A DNA stretch of 11,558 bases, from assembly GCA_009926645.1 (NCBI GenBank), contig RFOO01000017.1:1-11558 (forward strand). Direction: 5' to 3'. The notes under the pieces were generated by a model, which ran no database searches, was not told the DNA's origin, and saw only the letters and a program-made list of their open reading frames with translations. The DNA is from a bacterium (GTDB lineage Bacteria > Verrucomicrobiota > Verrucomicrobiia > Opitutales > UBA953). How positions within the stretch are numbered: position 1 is the stretch's first letter; every line of letters begins with the position of its first letter. Positions 1-7,106 of the stretch are shown here, piece after piece. The position numbers were made by a program, and so were the translations under genes.

Positions 1-1
1 C

Positions 2-559
2 CTCGCTCAATTAGGATATCGGAGTAGTGATGTGAAAAATTTCCAGGCTCCCTCTTTGCAAAAAGACCTCGTAACGATTTTATCGCAGACCAAGCCCCAA
101 GTCGTCTATCTCCATAACCCCGCTGATAAACATGACACGCACGTCGCCTCGTTCATTCACTGCATTCATGCCTTGCGTGAAATTCCTAAACCACATCGAC
201 CTCGTCGAGTTTTAGGCTGTGAGGTTTGGCGGAGTCTGGACTGGCTAGTTGATAACGACAAAATCTTAATGAATGTATCCGGCTCTCCCGATCTTGCCGC
301 ACAGTTAAATACTATTTTCCAAACCCAAATTGCGGGCGGGAAAAACTACCCTCTGGGCATTATGGGTCGACGTCTGGCTAACGCTACTTTTCACCAGTCA
401 CATGAGCCTGATAAAGCCTCGGCCATCCAGTGGGCGATGGATTTAACCCCCCTCATCCTCAACGACTCGCTGGACATCGCTGAATTTACGGCTCAGTATC
501 TTGACCGATTCAGGTGCGACGTACTTCAGCGCCTCTCTCGCTTTACCCCTCCCCAATGA
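2..559 (+). CDS. PIG-L family de-N-acetylase, C-terminal part (5' end outside window)
   Basis: The reading frame is open to the left edge of the window, so this is the 3' part of a longer gene. The GTG at 32 is a possible start codon but is unlikely to be the real one. About 25 codons into the visible part of the protein is the segment NPADKHDTHVA, which fits the second metal-binding motif (HPDDxHxDH-like) of the PIG-L/LmbE zinc-dependent de-N-acetylases. Downstream, LGCEVWRSLDWL and the GGKNYPLGIMGRRLANATF stretch also fit that family. The first motif (AHPDDE) would lie upstream of the window. Such enzymes remove the acetyl group from N-acetylglucosamine-type substrates; the substrate here is unknown. 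Some relatives are fused to a NagB-like domain, which cannot be judged here. The stop overlaps the next gene's start (ATGA), so the two are probably co-translated. Family assignment is fairly sure, function is not. Confidence 0.75.
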   Translation, partial: LAQLGYRSSDVKNFQAPSLQKDLVTILSQTKPQVVYLHNPADKHDTHVASFIHCIHALREIPKPHRPRRVLGCEVWRSLDWLVDNDKILMNVSGSPDLAAQLNTIFQTQIAGGKNYPLGIMGRRLANATFHQSHEPDKASAIQWAMDLTPLILNDSLDIAEFTAQYLDRFRCDVLQRLSRFTPPQ

Positions 560-1426
560 AACCAACACTTCTTGTTATGGCAGCAGGCATGGGCAGTCGC
601 TACGGCGGGCTCAAACAAATCGATGCCATGGGCCCTTCTGGAGAAACCATCTTAGACTACTCTGTTTTTGATGCGATTCGGGCTGGTTTTGGTAAAGTGG
701 TTTTTATTATTCGTCCTGATTTTGCCCAAGATTTTCGCGAAAGAATCGGAACAAAGTTTTCTGGGAAAATTGCCCGCTGGCTTTAGTGTTCCCGCGGGTC
801 GCGAAAAACCTTGGGGAACGACACACGCCATCCTTTGCGCCCGTGACGTCGTTAAAACACCTTTCGCTGTTATCAATGCCGACGACTTTTACGGACAAGA
901 TTCCTATGCAGTCTTAGCCAAAAAATTGCAAAACACTGCACCTGATGCCTCTCACTATTGCATGGTTGGCTTTACGCTCAAAAATACTCTGTCCGACCAC
1001 GGTACCGTTGCTCGAGGAGTCTGTCGCGTCAACGAACGTGGATTCTTAACCGATATCCAAGAACTACTCAAAGTCGCTAAGACTCCTCAAGGTGCACAAA
1101 ACACCCAAGAAGATGGGTCAGTTATCACGCTGACAGGAAGCGAGCCCGTTTCGCTAAACATGTGGGGTTTTACTCCACACATCTTCCCACAGCTTGAGGT
1201 TTTATTCAAAGACTTCTTGAAGCATAAGGGACAGGAGATGAAGAGCGAATGCTATATACCTCTCAGCCTCGGTGAAATTGTTCGCACCGGTCAGGGCGAT
1301 TGCGCTGTCTTGCGCACCACCTCCTCCTGGTTCGGTGTCACCTACCGAGAAGACAAGCCAATCGTGCAAGAAAATATCCGCCAACTGGTCAATCAAGGTT
1401 TCTATCCTGTTAATCTCTGGGCTTAA
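556..1426 (+). pseudogene. Frameshifted sugar-nucleotidyltransferase-like gene
   Basis: The start ATG at 556 overlaps the upstream stop. Frame 1 encodes an NTP-transferase beginning (LLVMAAGMGSRYGGLKQID, the nucleotide-binding LxAAGxGxRxGG motif) and runs to a TAG at 784-786. The rest of the protein continues in frame 2 from about 770 (LPAGFSVPAGREKPWGTTHA, then the metal/active-site segment VINADDFYG) to the TAA at 1424-1426. Full-length family members, as I remember them, have about eleven residues of the type (E)V-YVFQ-LDD between the GKI and LPAGF motifs. Here these motifs are fused at ATTG (769-772), so about 35 bases appear to be lost, which shifts the frame. Neither half should be a complete enzyme. 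The family transfers nucleotides to sugar phosphates or similar acceptors; the substrate is unknown. The gene sits between a de-N-acetylase and a sugar epimerase. An assembly error is the alternative to real decay. Confidence 0.8.
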
Positions 1427-1427
1427 G

Positions 1428-2348
1428 ATGCGTGTTTTAATAACAGGTGGATCTGGTTTTATCGGTTCACATATCGTTGAGCACTTTCAAGGAAAAGCCG
1501 AGGTAGTGGTCTTGGATAACTTCCGCTCGGGTCATCGTTCACATTGCTCCTCTTTTGCCTGTGAAATCATTGAGGGCTCGGTTCTCGATTCCAAGAAACT
1601 CTCGCAAGCGATGCGCGGGGTTGATCAAGTTTATCACTTGGCCGCGATGATTTCTGTGCCCGAGTCGATGCTCCATCCTCGTGACTGTGTTGAAATCAAC
1701 ACTCTTGGCACATTGCAGGTGCTTGAAGCTGCCGTGGCTGCGAAGGTTAAAAAAGTCGTCCTCGCTTCCTCGGCTGCCATCTATGGTGACAACCCTATTA
1801 TTCCTAAAGTGGAGACGATGACTCCTGAGCCGAAGTCTCCCTACGCCATTACCAAGCTCGATGGTGAATACTACCTCGAACTATTTCGCCGGGAGCATCA
1901 ATTAGCTACCACGAGTCTACGTTTCTTCAATGTTTTTGGTCCACGACAAGACCCCAAGTCACCCTATGCAGCCGCCGTTCCTATTTTTATCGAGAAAGCT
2001 CTTCGCGGAGAAGAGATCACGATTTTTGGTGATGGTGAACAAACCCGCGACTTCATCTATGTTAAAGACATTGTGCGAGCACTGGTTTTCGCCGCCAACG
2101 AAACTCAACTTTCAGGTACTTTTAATGTCGGTTATGGTAAAAAAATAACCATCCGCAGCTTGGCAGAAGAAATTATTCGTCGCACTCAGTCACGCTCTCG
2201 ATTGATTTTCCAACCTGAACGTTTAGGCGATGTGAAGCATTCGATGGCTTCATCCGATAAACTCCAAAAGGCTGGCTGGAAACCTGAGTACTCAGTGGAA
2301 AGCGGTCTAGAGTCGACCATTGATTACTTTAAGAAACTTAGGGCTTAA
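1428..2348 (+). CDS. NAD-dependent sugar epimerase/dehydratase (extended SDR)
   Basis: This is a 306-residue extended short-chain dehydrogenase/reductase, close to the usual length of UDP-hexose 4-epimerases. The Rossmann NAD-binding motif GGSGFIGS is at residues 7-14, with an acidic D30 at the end of strand 2 that favours NAD. The catalytic Ser lies in VLASSAAIYG (111-120), and the Tyr-Lys pair is Y139 and K143 in YAITK. FNVFGPRQDP (167-176) and GDGEQTRDFIYVKD (201-214) are sugar-nucleotide-binding hallmarks. They resemble UDP-glucose/UDP-GlcNAc 4-epimerases, though the exact sugar cannot be told. The ATG at 1428 is chosen because the protein begins exactly at the first beta strand, one base after the preceding stop; a longer frame reaching back to 1272 would overlap the upstream gene. 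No Shine-Dalgarno is evident. The enzyme is cytosolic and probably feeds envelope polysaccharide or LPS synthesis. Confidence 0.88.
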   Translation: MRVLITGGSGFIGSHIVEHFQGKAEVVVLDNFRSGHRSHCSSFACEIIEGSVLDSKKLSQAMRGVDQVYHLAAMISVPESMLHPRDCVEINTLGTLQVLEAAVAAKVKKVVLASSAAIYGDNPIIPKVETMTPEPKSPYAITKLDGEYYLELFRREHQLATTSLRFFNVFGPRQDPKSPYAAAVPIFIEKALRGEEITIFGDGEQTRDFIYVKDIVRALVFAANETQLSGTFNVGYGKKITIRSLAEEIIRRTQSRSRLIFQPERLGDVKHSMASSDKLQKAGWKPEYSVESGLESTIDYFKKLRA

Positions 2349-3204
2349 CCGTAATCGGTGCACTGAGGTAGTCCTCGGCACCATCATTGATGTTAATCCA
2401 TAAATCATAGTGGCCTGCCTTGGGTAGACGTAGACGGAAAGAAAGGGTTGGCTGAGGATCATACTCTTTCCCTTCAAAGGAGGGATGGATATGGGCGTAC
2501 CCAGGATCTTCCTTCGCCTCACCAAACAACACCGCATGACCCAAAGCACCCATGATGGGCATTAACTTGAGCGTGCCCGGCTCCTGGGGGGACTTCAATT
2601 GCACACGAATATAAGCAGACTCTCCTGCTTTATCCGTCGTCATTTGCAGCGACTTGATTTGATTACGTGATGTTCGAGGCGATGCAATGACGGGAGAGCG
2701 TTGCCAGTGAGCGCTTGATTGAGCCAACATCGCTCGCCCTGTGCGCAAGGGCACAAAATCAACAAACGCTTGAAAATCTCCTCCGGGATTTCCCGCCAGA
2801 AAAGATTCAGGAAAAGTAAACTCCCAAAGCCCCTCGTCCTTCGACTGTGGATGTAAGTGAATATAATCAAATCGCCCACTTACCTGTCGTAAATGTAGAT
2901 GAACTTTTTCCGTATGCGAAATGCCCATTTCATAATCGGTAAAAGGACGACCATCTTCTTTCAGCAGTTTTAAATAACCTCCCTGACCTTCCATTTTAAT
3001 TTCTAACTTAACTGGAAACTGCATCGTTTGCGGTTGATAATAATTGGCCTCTTCATTGACCCCACAAAATTCAACACCATTATAGAGCACGGGTTGATGA
3101 TCAGCATGTAAAAACGCACAGTGCGTATCAGGCAATGAACGAAGACCAAAAAAAAGTAGGACCGCCCCAGCGGTAAGCCAAAGGGTTTGTCGTAAAGGAC
3201 TCAT
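2338..3204 (-). CDS. Secreted or membrane-anchored protein with two HxHP repeats, predicted metal-related
   Basis: This 288-residue protein has a hydrophobic segment at about residues 8-21 (LWLTAGAVLLFFGL) that could be an uncleaved anchor or signal peptide, so it probably acts in the periplasm. Two similar parts can be seen. The first holds HLHLRQ (102-107) and YIHLHP (114-119), followed by WEFTFPE and FQAFVDFVP. The second holds MGALGHAVLF (218-227) and YAHIHP (236-241), followed by LSFRLRLPKAGHYDLWI. A beta-rich unit carrying (Q/Y)xHxHP and ending in a G-Y-x-(L/F) strand is known from exported proteins often found near copper genes. C29, H33, H36 and C47 near the N-terminus may add ligands. 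The start overlaps the SCO gene stop (ATGA), so the two are probably made together. Metal binding is inferred; I know no experimentally defined function. The 3' end overlaps the convergent epimerase gene by 11 bases. Confidence 0.75.
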   Translation of the reverse strand: MSPLRQTLWLTAGAVLLFFGLRSLPDTHCAFLHADHQPVLYNGVEFCGVNEEANYYQPQTMQFPVKLEIKMEGQGGYLKLLKEDGRPFTDYEMGISHTEKVHLHLRQVSGRFDYIHLHPQSKDEGLWEFTFPESFLAGNPGGDFQAFVDFVPLRTGRAMLAQSSAHWQRSPVIASPRTSRNQIKSLQMTTDKAGESAYIRVQLKSPQEPGTLKLMPIMGALGHAVLFGEAKEDPGYAHIHPSFEGKEYDPQPTLSFRLRLPKAGHYDLWININDGAEDYLSAPITVKP

Positions 3205-4046
3205 GGTTGGGCAGAAAGTTCATTCAGTGTTTTGAAGTAACGCGCCACGGCGACGGCGTCAAAAACCGCCCCCTCCCTTCTCTGCAAGATTCGTCCTTCG
3301 GCACTGATGAGAATCAGCGCAGCATTATGGACAATCGTTCCATCTTCGCGCGTGGTAATAATTCCGTATTGGCGCATTAAATGATTAATTTGTGCCAAGT
3401 TACCTGTAAGAAACTCATGACGTGCGAGAGAGATTTTTCGACTATCGGTATAGGTGCGAAGCACCCCTGGAGAGTCATAAGTCGGATCAAAGGAAATAGT
3501 AAGTAGCTTAACATTAGCGAGCTGAGAATCCTTATCCAATTCCTCTGCTAAACGCTGCATAGCCTGCGTCGAGGCAGGACACATTCGTGCATTCGCACAG
3601 CGGGTAAAAATAAAATTAATCGCCAAGGGATGCCCTAAGAAATCTTTTTTCAGACGAAATTCACCAGCTTGATTCCAAAGTGCCATGGGAGGCATGAGGT
3701 CTTTCGCTCCGCGAGTAACGGCTCGACTCCGTTCCATAATGTCGCGATTTAGCGCCTCAGTTATTTCTGCCATTTGTCGAAGTTCAACCGGTTCTGCGGG
3801 AAAAATTCGCTCCGCCCGCAAAGAACCCTCGGAGTTTACAAGCTCGACCGAGACCCGACGTTTCTTCCAACCGATTGCTACATCGCCCGAGGAGATTTTG
3901 ACAGGGCGAGTCTGTGAGCCACTCTCCCAGGAGGCTTCATTTGAAGATTCAGCAGCGATTTGCAAATAACCTTCCTCCCTGACTACCTCCGCCTCTAAAT
4001 ATGAGGCTAAAAGTAAAAAAACCCAGAGAGTAAAAAATTTATTCAT
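3201..4046 (-). CDS. SCO1/SenC/PrrC family protein with N-terminal extension
   Basis: This 281-residue protein has an N-terminal signal peptide (MNKFFTLWVFLLLASYLEA). Residues of about 20-90 form a beta-rich extension, and a thioredoxin fold of the SCO type follows from about 115. Visible landmarks are the INFIFTRC strand (143-150), the cysteine pair C150 and C156 with P157, SFDPTYDSPGVL (185-196) and the distal histidine H240 in GTIVHNAALIL. SCO proteins bind copper through two Cys and one His and deliver it to the CuA site of cytochrome oxidase, or act as thiol reductases. The cysteines are spaced C-x5-C instead of the canonical C-x3-C; I recall similar TRCxxxxMCPAS forms in some relatives, so this may be a subfamily trait. 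The start overlaps the upstream phosphatase gene by 8 bases. No cytochrome oxidase gene is visible, so the client is unknown. Confidence 0.87.
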   Translation of the reverse strand: MNKFFTLWVFLLLASYLEAEVVREEGYLQIAAESSNEASWESGSQTRPVKISSGDVAIGWKKRRVSVELVNSEGSLRAERIFPAEPVELRQMAEITEALNRDIMERSRAVTRGAKDLMPPMALWNQAGEFRLKKDFLGHPLAINFIFTRCANARMCPASTQAMQRLAEELDKDSQLANVKLLTISFDPTYDSPGVLRTYTDSRKISLARHEFLTGNLAQINHLMRQYGIITTREDGTIVHNAALILISAEGRILQRREGAVFDAVAVARYFKTLNELSAQP

Positions 4047-4965
4047 AACTGAAAAAGTGTGGCTCTTTTAAGAGGAAGTGAATGACGCCATGACGCAAGC
4101 CGCGGGAGGTAAAATAAAACGCTTCGGCTTTCGTTAAATCGGCTAATGCACAAATCGTTATTAAAGCTGCAGGCATGATATCCAGGCGATCCGCCGGAAT
4201 CCCTGGCACCGAAGATCGCTCACTCGCCGAGAGTGAACAGAGACGGTCTTTCAACTCGCGAATTCGCAAAATCGGTAAACGCCCATTCACTGGCTTCTCG
4301 CCGATCGCTTCTAAATAAAGACCTAAAGCAACAAAACCACCGCCCGCGCCAACAACTAAGTACTCTTCGGGATGAGAAACCTGAAGAAAATCTTGCACAT
4401 TACGCACGACCTCGGTCGAGATATCGAGTTCTTTTTGAGCATCAATTTTACCTAATTCACCCTGTAAAAAAGCCTGCGTCAAACGCACCGAACCCAAGGG
4501 AAAACTTTTCGCACGAAGACAGATATCACGATTCAAAATCATCGCTTCTAAACTTCCTCCGCCTAAATCAAAAACAATCATCTTGGAGTAAGAAGAAAAA
4601 GCGGGATCGCTTCTCACTCCCTCCGCCGTTAAACGTGCTTCAACCTCACCAGAAATAACCGTCAGTGGTAAATGGGTGAGAACCTTAACACGTTGAATCA
4701 AATCCATTCGATTCGAACATTCTCGCAACGCACTGGTACCCACAATTGCGATATCCTTAGCTCCATTCTCTCTGGCAAAATCCACCAGACGCGCAATCGC
4801 ATGAGCAGCCATCTCCACCCGGTCGGGCGTTAATTCCATCTTAGGACCTACGGGGTAGATGCGAACGGACTCAGTTTTTCGTGCAATATCTTGCACAGTC
4901 AAAGCGTCAACCACCACCGCTTTGATTGAGTTTGAACCCACATCAATAACAGCCAAACGTTTCAT
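4039..4965 (-). CDS. Ppx/GppA family phosphatase (exopolyphosphatase-like)
   Basis: This 308-residue protein matches the two-lobed actin-like ATPase fold of exopolyphosphatase/guanosine pentaphosphatase, in the short form of about 300 residues without the C-terminal HD domain of E. coli Ppx. Landmarks are IDVGSNSIKAVVVD (7-20, phosphate 1 loop), VGTSALREC (75-83), ISGEVEARLTAEGV (104-117), VFDLGGGSLE (131-140, phosphate 2 loop), VVGAGGGFVALG (204-215) and ADRLDIMPAAL (258-268). E109 lies at the Glu conserved in the GxEEAR motif and is the likely catalytic base. These enzymes hydrolyse polyphosphate or pppGpp in the cytosol; which one applies here cannot be told. The gene begins 5 bases after the LpxR-like stop and overlaps the SCO gene start by 8 bases, so it lies inside an envelope operon. 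Assignment to the family is strong. Confidence 0.9.
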   Translation of the reverse strand: MKRLAVIDVGSNSIKAVVVDALTVQDIARKTESVRIYPVGPKMELTPDRVEMAAHAIARLVDFARENGAKDIAIVGTSALRECSNRMDLIQRVKVLTHLPLTVISGEVEARLTAEGVRSDPAFSSYSKMIVFDLGGGSLEAMILNRDICLRAKSFPLGSVRLTQAFLQGELGKIDAQKELDISTEVVRNVQDFLQVSHPEEYLVVGAGGGFVALGLYLEAIGEKPVNGRLPILRIRELKDRLCSLSASERSSVPGIPADRLDIMPAALITICALADLTKAEAFYFTSRGLRHGVIHFLLKEPHFFSYE

Positions 4966-4970
4966 CGAGA

Positions 4971-5921
4971 TTAAAATTTAACTTCCCCTCTGAAGCCGCC
5001 GAAGTAATGCGGATCGAGTTGTGTCTCAAACTCCTTGCTGCGCATGGCGAGGTAATACGACAACTCAACGCTATGGACACACATCGTAGCCCCGATGGCT
5101 AACTGTCCTACGACTGGATTGCGGGTTACACTGCGTGATTCACGAAAGTTTGTCCCATCGGTCGCATAATTTCTCATTACCACTTCCACTTGTGCGTCAG
5201 CAAAAAACCAAGAAGAGAATTTATCTAAACCCGCATCAGAAAAATTAGGATTATAAGCAGAGCCATGACGAATAAAAGTTTGCCCCCAATTCCGCTCAAA
5301 GCCTACCCCCCAGCGAAATTGTGTGCCAAAAATAGCCTCTGTTCGCATCGTGCCCAATTGCAATGCCCCACGTGTAATTAAATCCCTCAAACCCAAACCT
5401 GACTGGTCAAAAAGAAACCGGCGTCGAAACTCGATATCGACATTGAGCACAATTTCATCGGGCACTTGAGTACCCCAACCCGCAGTTGTCGGCGTACCAA
5501 CTAAATCATGAAAACGATTTTGTATCGTTTCGCCTAAGGCCGATGGACCAATGACACCGAGGTTTCCCTCGATGATGAATAGACAGTCTTTTTTTCCGCC
5601 ACGATCGAGAACTTTGCCGTAACCATAAGTCAAATACAAGGCAGCCGAATAAGGTAAATCGGTATCGGGAGGATTGGGATTGGAAGTATCGGAGGGCGTA
5701 TTGATTTCTTGGGTAAGCGACCAAAAAGTATGCGGATTTTCTTGGTAAGAAATTCTTAAACCTTGAGTGTAGTAACGGTCCTTATTCTTAATCGCGAATT
5801 TATCATTTTCTTCCCAAAGTGAAATAATCCCTTTGACCTTAGAGGCATCAGGTAGGGAGGGCGTCGTTTCTTGAGCCCAGAGTGTACTTATAGCCACCAT
5901 GACTAGGGGAAGTTTTTTCAT
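4971..5921 (-). CDS. LpxR-like outer-membrane lipid A deacylase (DUF2219 family)
   Basis: Read from the ATG at 5921, the protein has 316 residues and a signal peptide (MKKLPLVMVAISTLWAQ). A TTG six codons upstream (5939) is possible but would spoil the signal sequence. LWEENDKFAIKNKDRYYTQG (35-54) fits the LpxR signature: N39/D40 and T52 correspond to conserved catalytic-site residues of Salmonella LpxR. Q134 and H138 in the QNRFHDLVG stretch have the same spacing as that enzyme's active-site Gln and His. The C-terminus ends in Phe (EVKF), as beta-barrel proteins recognised by the BAM complex do. LpxR removes the 3'-acyloxyacyl chain of lipid A in the outer membrane in a calcium-dependent way. 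The residue matches suggest activity, but the substrate is inferred. It is the first gene of the leftward operon and is divergent from the mlaE-like gene. Confidence 0.85.
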   Translation of the reverse strand: MKKLPLVMVAISTLWAQETTPSLPDASKVKGIISLWEENDKFAIKNKDRYYTQGLRISYQENPHTFWSLTQEINTPSDTSNPNPPDTDLPYSAALYLTYGYGKVLDRGGKKDCLFIIEGNLGVIGPSALGETIQNRFHDLVGTPTTAGWGTQVPDEIVLNVDIEFRRRFLFDQSGLGLRDLITRGALQLGTMRTEAIFGTQFRWGVGFERNWGQTFIRHGSAYNPNFSDAGLDKFSSWFFADAQVEVVMRNYATDGTNFRESRSVTRNPVVGQLAIGATMCVHSVELSYYLAMRSKEFETQLDPHYFGGFRGEVKF

Positions 5922-6011
5922 TTCCGAGAGTATCAGCAAATGCGGTTAAGCCTGCGGGACAATGCCTTTCTGCTTGAGAATCCAACGAGTCCCAAGTATT
6001 TGGCTATCAGG
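5922..6011. promoter_or_regulatory. Divergent intergenic region between lpxR-like and mlaE-like genes
   Basis: This roughly 90-base stretch separates the two divergent operons and is the only place where both could be transcribed from non-coding DNA. A possible rightward -35 (TTGAGA, about 5974-5979) is followed after 17 bases by TATTTG, a poor -10 match, so no promoter can be called with confidence. I see no convincing leftward promoter. It would be mostly coding if the mlaE-like gene used the upstream ATG at 5940. Confidence 0.35.
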
Positions 6012-7106
6012 ATGTCACAAACTCAACCCGTACCTCCTCGTGCCATCATCGAAGTCGATAGCCATGGTACGGTCCACATAACACTTTCGGGAGAGTGGAA
6101 AATTTCCAACCCATTACCGAGTATCTCATTCAAGGGGGATAAAGTTAAACTCCGGGTCGAAGATTTAGACGGTTTTGACTCCTCTCTGCCCGCATGGATT
6201 CATCATCATTTCCAGAATGTTCGGCAACTCGACCTTGAGTCATTACCGCCTCGCCTAAAATCTCTGGTCAATCTTGCCGAGAAATCAACCACTTGGGATT
6301 CCGGTTCGCGTCCACCTACCTTCGTCGAAAAATTTGGTATTTGGGGAATTGATAGCTTTCTCTCATGGCAAAGAGCCATGGATCATATCGGCCAAACGGC
6401 TGTCGGCTTGTGGCGTACTTTATTAGGTCGAGGGCGGGTCAACTGGAACGACTTCACTCTGCAACTTCAATCGTCAGGTGTCGATGCCTTGCCCATTGTC
6501 GCGCTCTTAGGATTTCTAACTGGCCTTATCATGGCTTATGTAGGGCTTATTCAGTTACGACAGGTCGGTGCGACCATTTACGTAGCCAACCTCGTTGCAC
6601 TGGCAATGACTCGTGAAATGGGTGCACTGATGACAGGAGTGATTACCTGCGGACGCACTTCGACCGCTTTCGCCTCCCAACTAGGTAGCATGAATGTCAG
6701 TCAAGAGACTGATGCATTGCGCGCTCTAGGAATCAATCCCGTGGAGTATCTCGCCGTGCCAAGAATTCTGGCGGTAACATTGATGGTACCTTTGCTCAGC
6801 ATCTTTGCGGCTTTTATCGGTATTTTTGGAGGTATGGTCGTGGCCTGTGCAGGCGACCTCAGTGTTAATCAGTACCTTACTCAGGCCATCAAAGCCATCA
6901 GCTTTAAAAGTTTCTTGGTAGGTTTTTATAAATCAATCGCCTTTGCTTTCATCGCTGCTTGGGCGGGATGTTACCGAGGGTATGTTGCCCAACGCTCTGC
7001 CTTAGGAGTGGGAGATGCTGCCACAACCGCAGCCGTTTTAGGTATCACTCTCATCGTCATCGCTGACGCACTCTTTGCGGTTATTTTTAATCTTTATAAT
7101 TTCTAA
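6012..7106 (+). CDS. mlaE: MlaE-family ABC transporter permease with N-terminal STAS-like domain
   Basis: The C-terminal two thirds (about residues 105-364) is an MlaE permease, an inner-membrane protein of the MCE lipid transport machines that move phospholipid between the inner and outer membranes. Features are hydrophobic helices at about 158-180, 190-210, 250-280, 300-320 and 340-360, the loop GRTSTAFASQLGSMNVSQETDAL (214-236), which contains the coupling Glu-Thr-Asp motif of the family, and IATxL-like AATTAAVLGI. The N-terminal 90 residues form a mixed beta/alpha stretch resembling the STAS-like domain found on MlaE proteins of several Gram-negative phyla. Start choice: the frame is open to an ATG at 5940, but that would leave only 18 bases to the divergent lpxR start, and the added 24 residues look non-conserved; ATG at 6012 is preferred. 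The stop overlaps the mlaF start by one base (TAATG). Confidence 0.88.
   Translation: MSQTQPVPPRAIIEVDSHGTVHITLSGEWKISNPLPSISFKGDKVKLRVEDLDGFDSSLPAWIHHHFQNVRQLDLESLPPRLKSLVNLAEKSTTWDSGSRPPTFVEKFGIWGIDSFLSWQRAMDHIGQTAVGLWRTLLGRGRVNWNDFTLQLQSSGVDALPIVALLGFLTGLIMAYVGLIQLRQVGATIYVANLVALAMTREMGALMTGVITCGRTSTAFASQLGSMNVSQETDALRALGINPVEYLAVPRILAVTLMVPLLSIFAAFIGIFGGMVVACAGDLSVNQYLTQAIKAISFKSFLVGFYKSIAFAFIAAWAGCYRGYVAQRSALGVGDAATTAAVLGITLIVIADALFAVIFNLYNF

Noticed and set aside
668..786. ATG at 668 as the start of an intact second gene with a hydrophobic N-terminus
   Set aside because: The hydrophobic stretch is a frame-shifted reading of the coding segment of the nucleotidyltransferase N-terminus; homology in that frame only begins near 770.
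760..790. Programmed ribosomal frameshift joining the two halves of the nucleotidyltransferase
   Set aside because: A frameshift would keep all residues, but about eleven family residues are missing at the joint, and no classic slippery heptamer with a following structure is visible.
1272..1427. Upstream start for the epimerase gene
   Set aside because: The extra 52 codons overlap the preceding gene and lie before the Rossmann start; ATG 1428 fits the family N-terminus exactly.
2330..2360. Terminator between the convergent operons
   Set aside because: The genes overlap by 11 bases and no stem-loop with a T-run is visible there.
4233..4658. Rightward ORF of 141 codons opposite the Ppx/GppA gene
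   Set aside because: It is antisense to a strongly supported gene, and its composition is low in typical protein features.
5922..5939. TTG at 5939 as the lpxR-like start
   Set aside because: It puts six extra residues ahead of a good signal peptide; ATG 5921 gives the typical MKK start.
5940..6011. ATG at 5940 as the mlaE-like start
   Set aside because: The 24 extra residues look non-conserved and would leave almost no divergent intergenic space. It remains possible.
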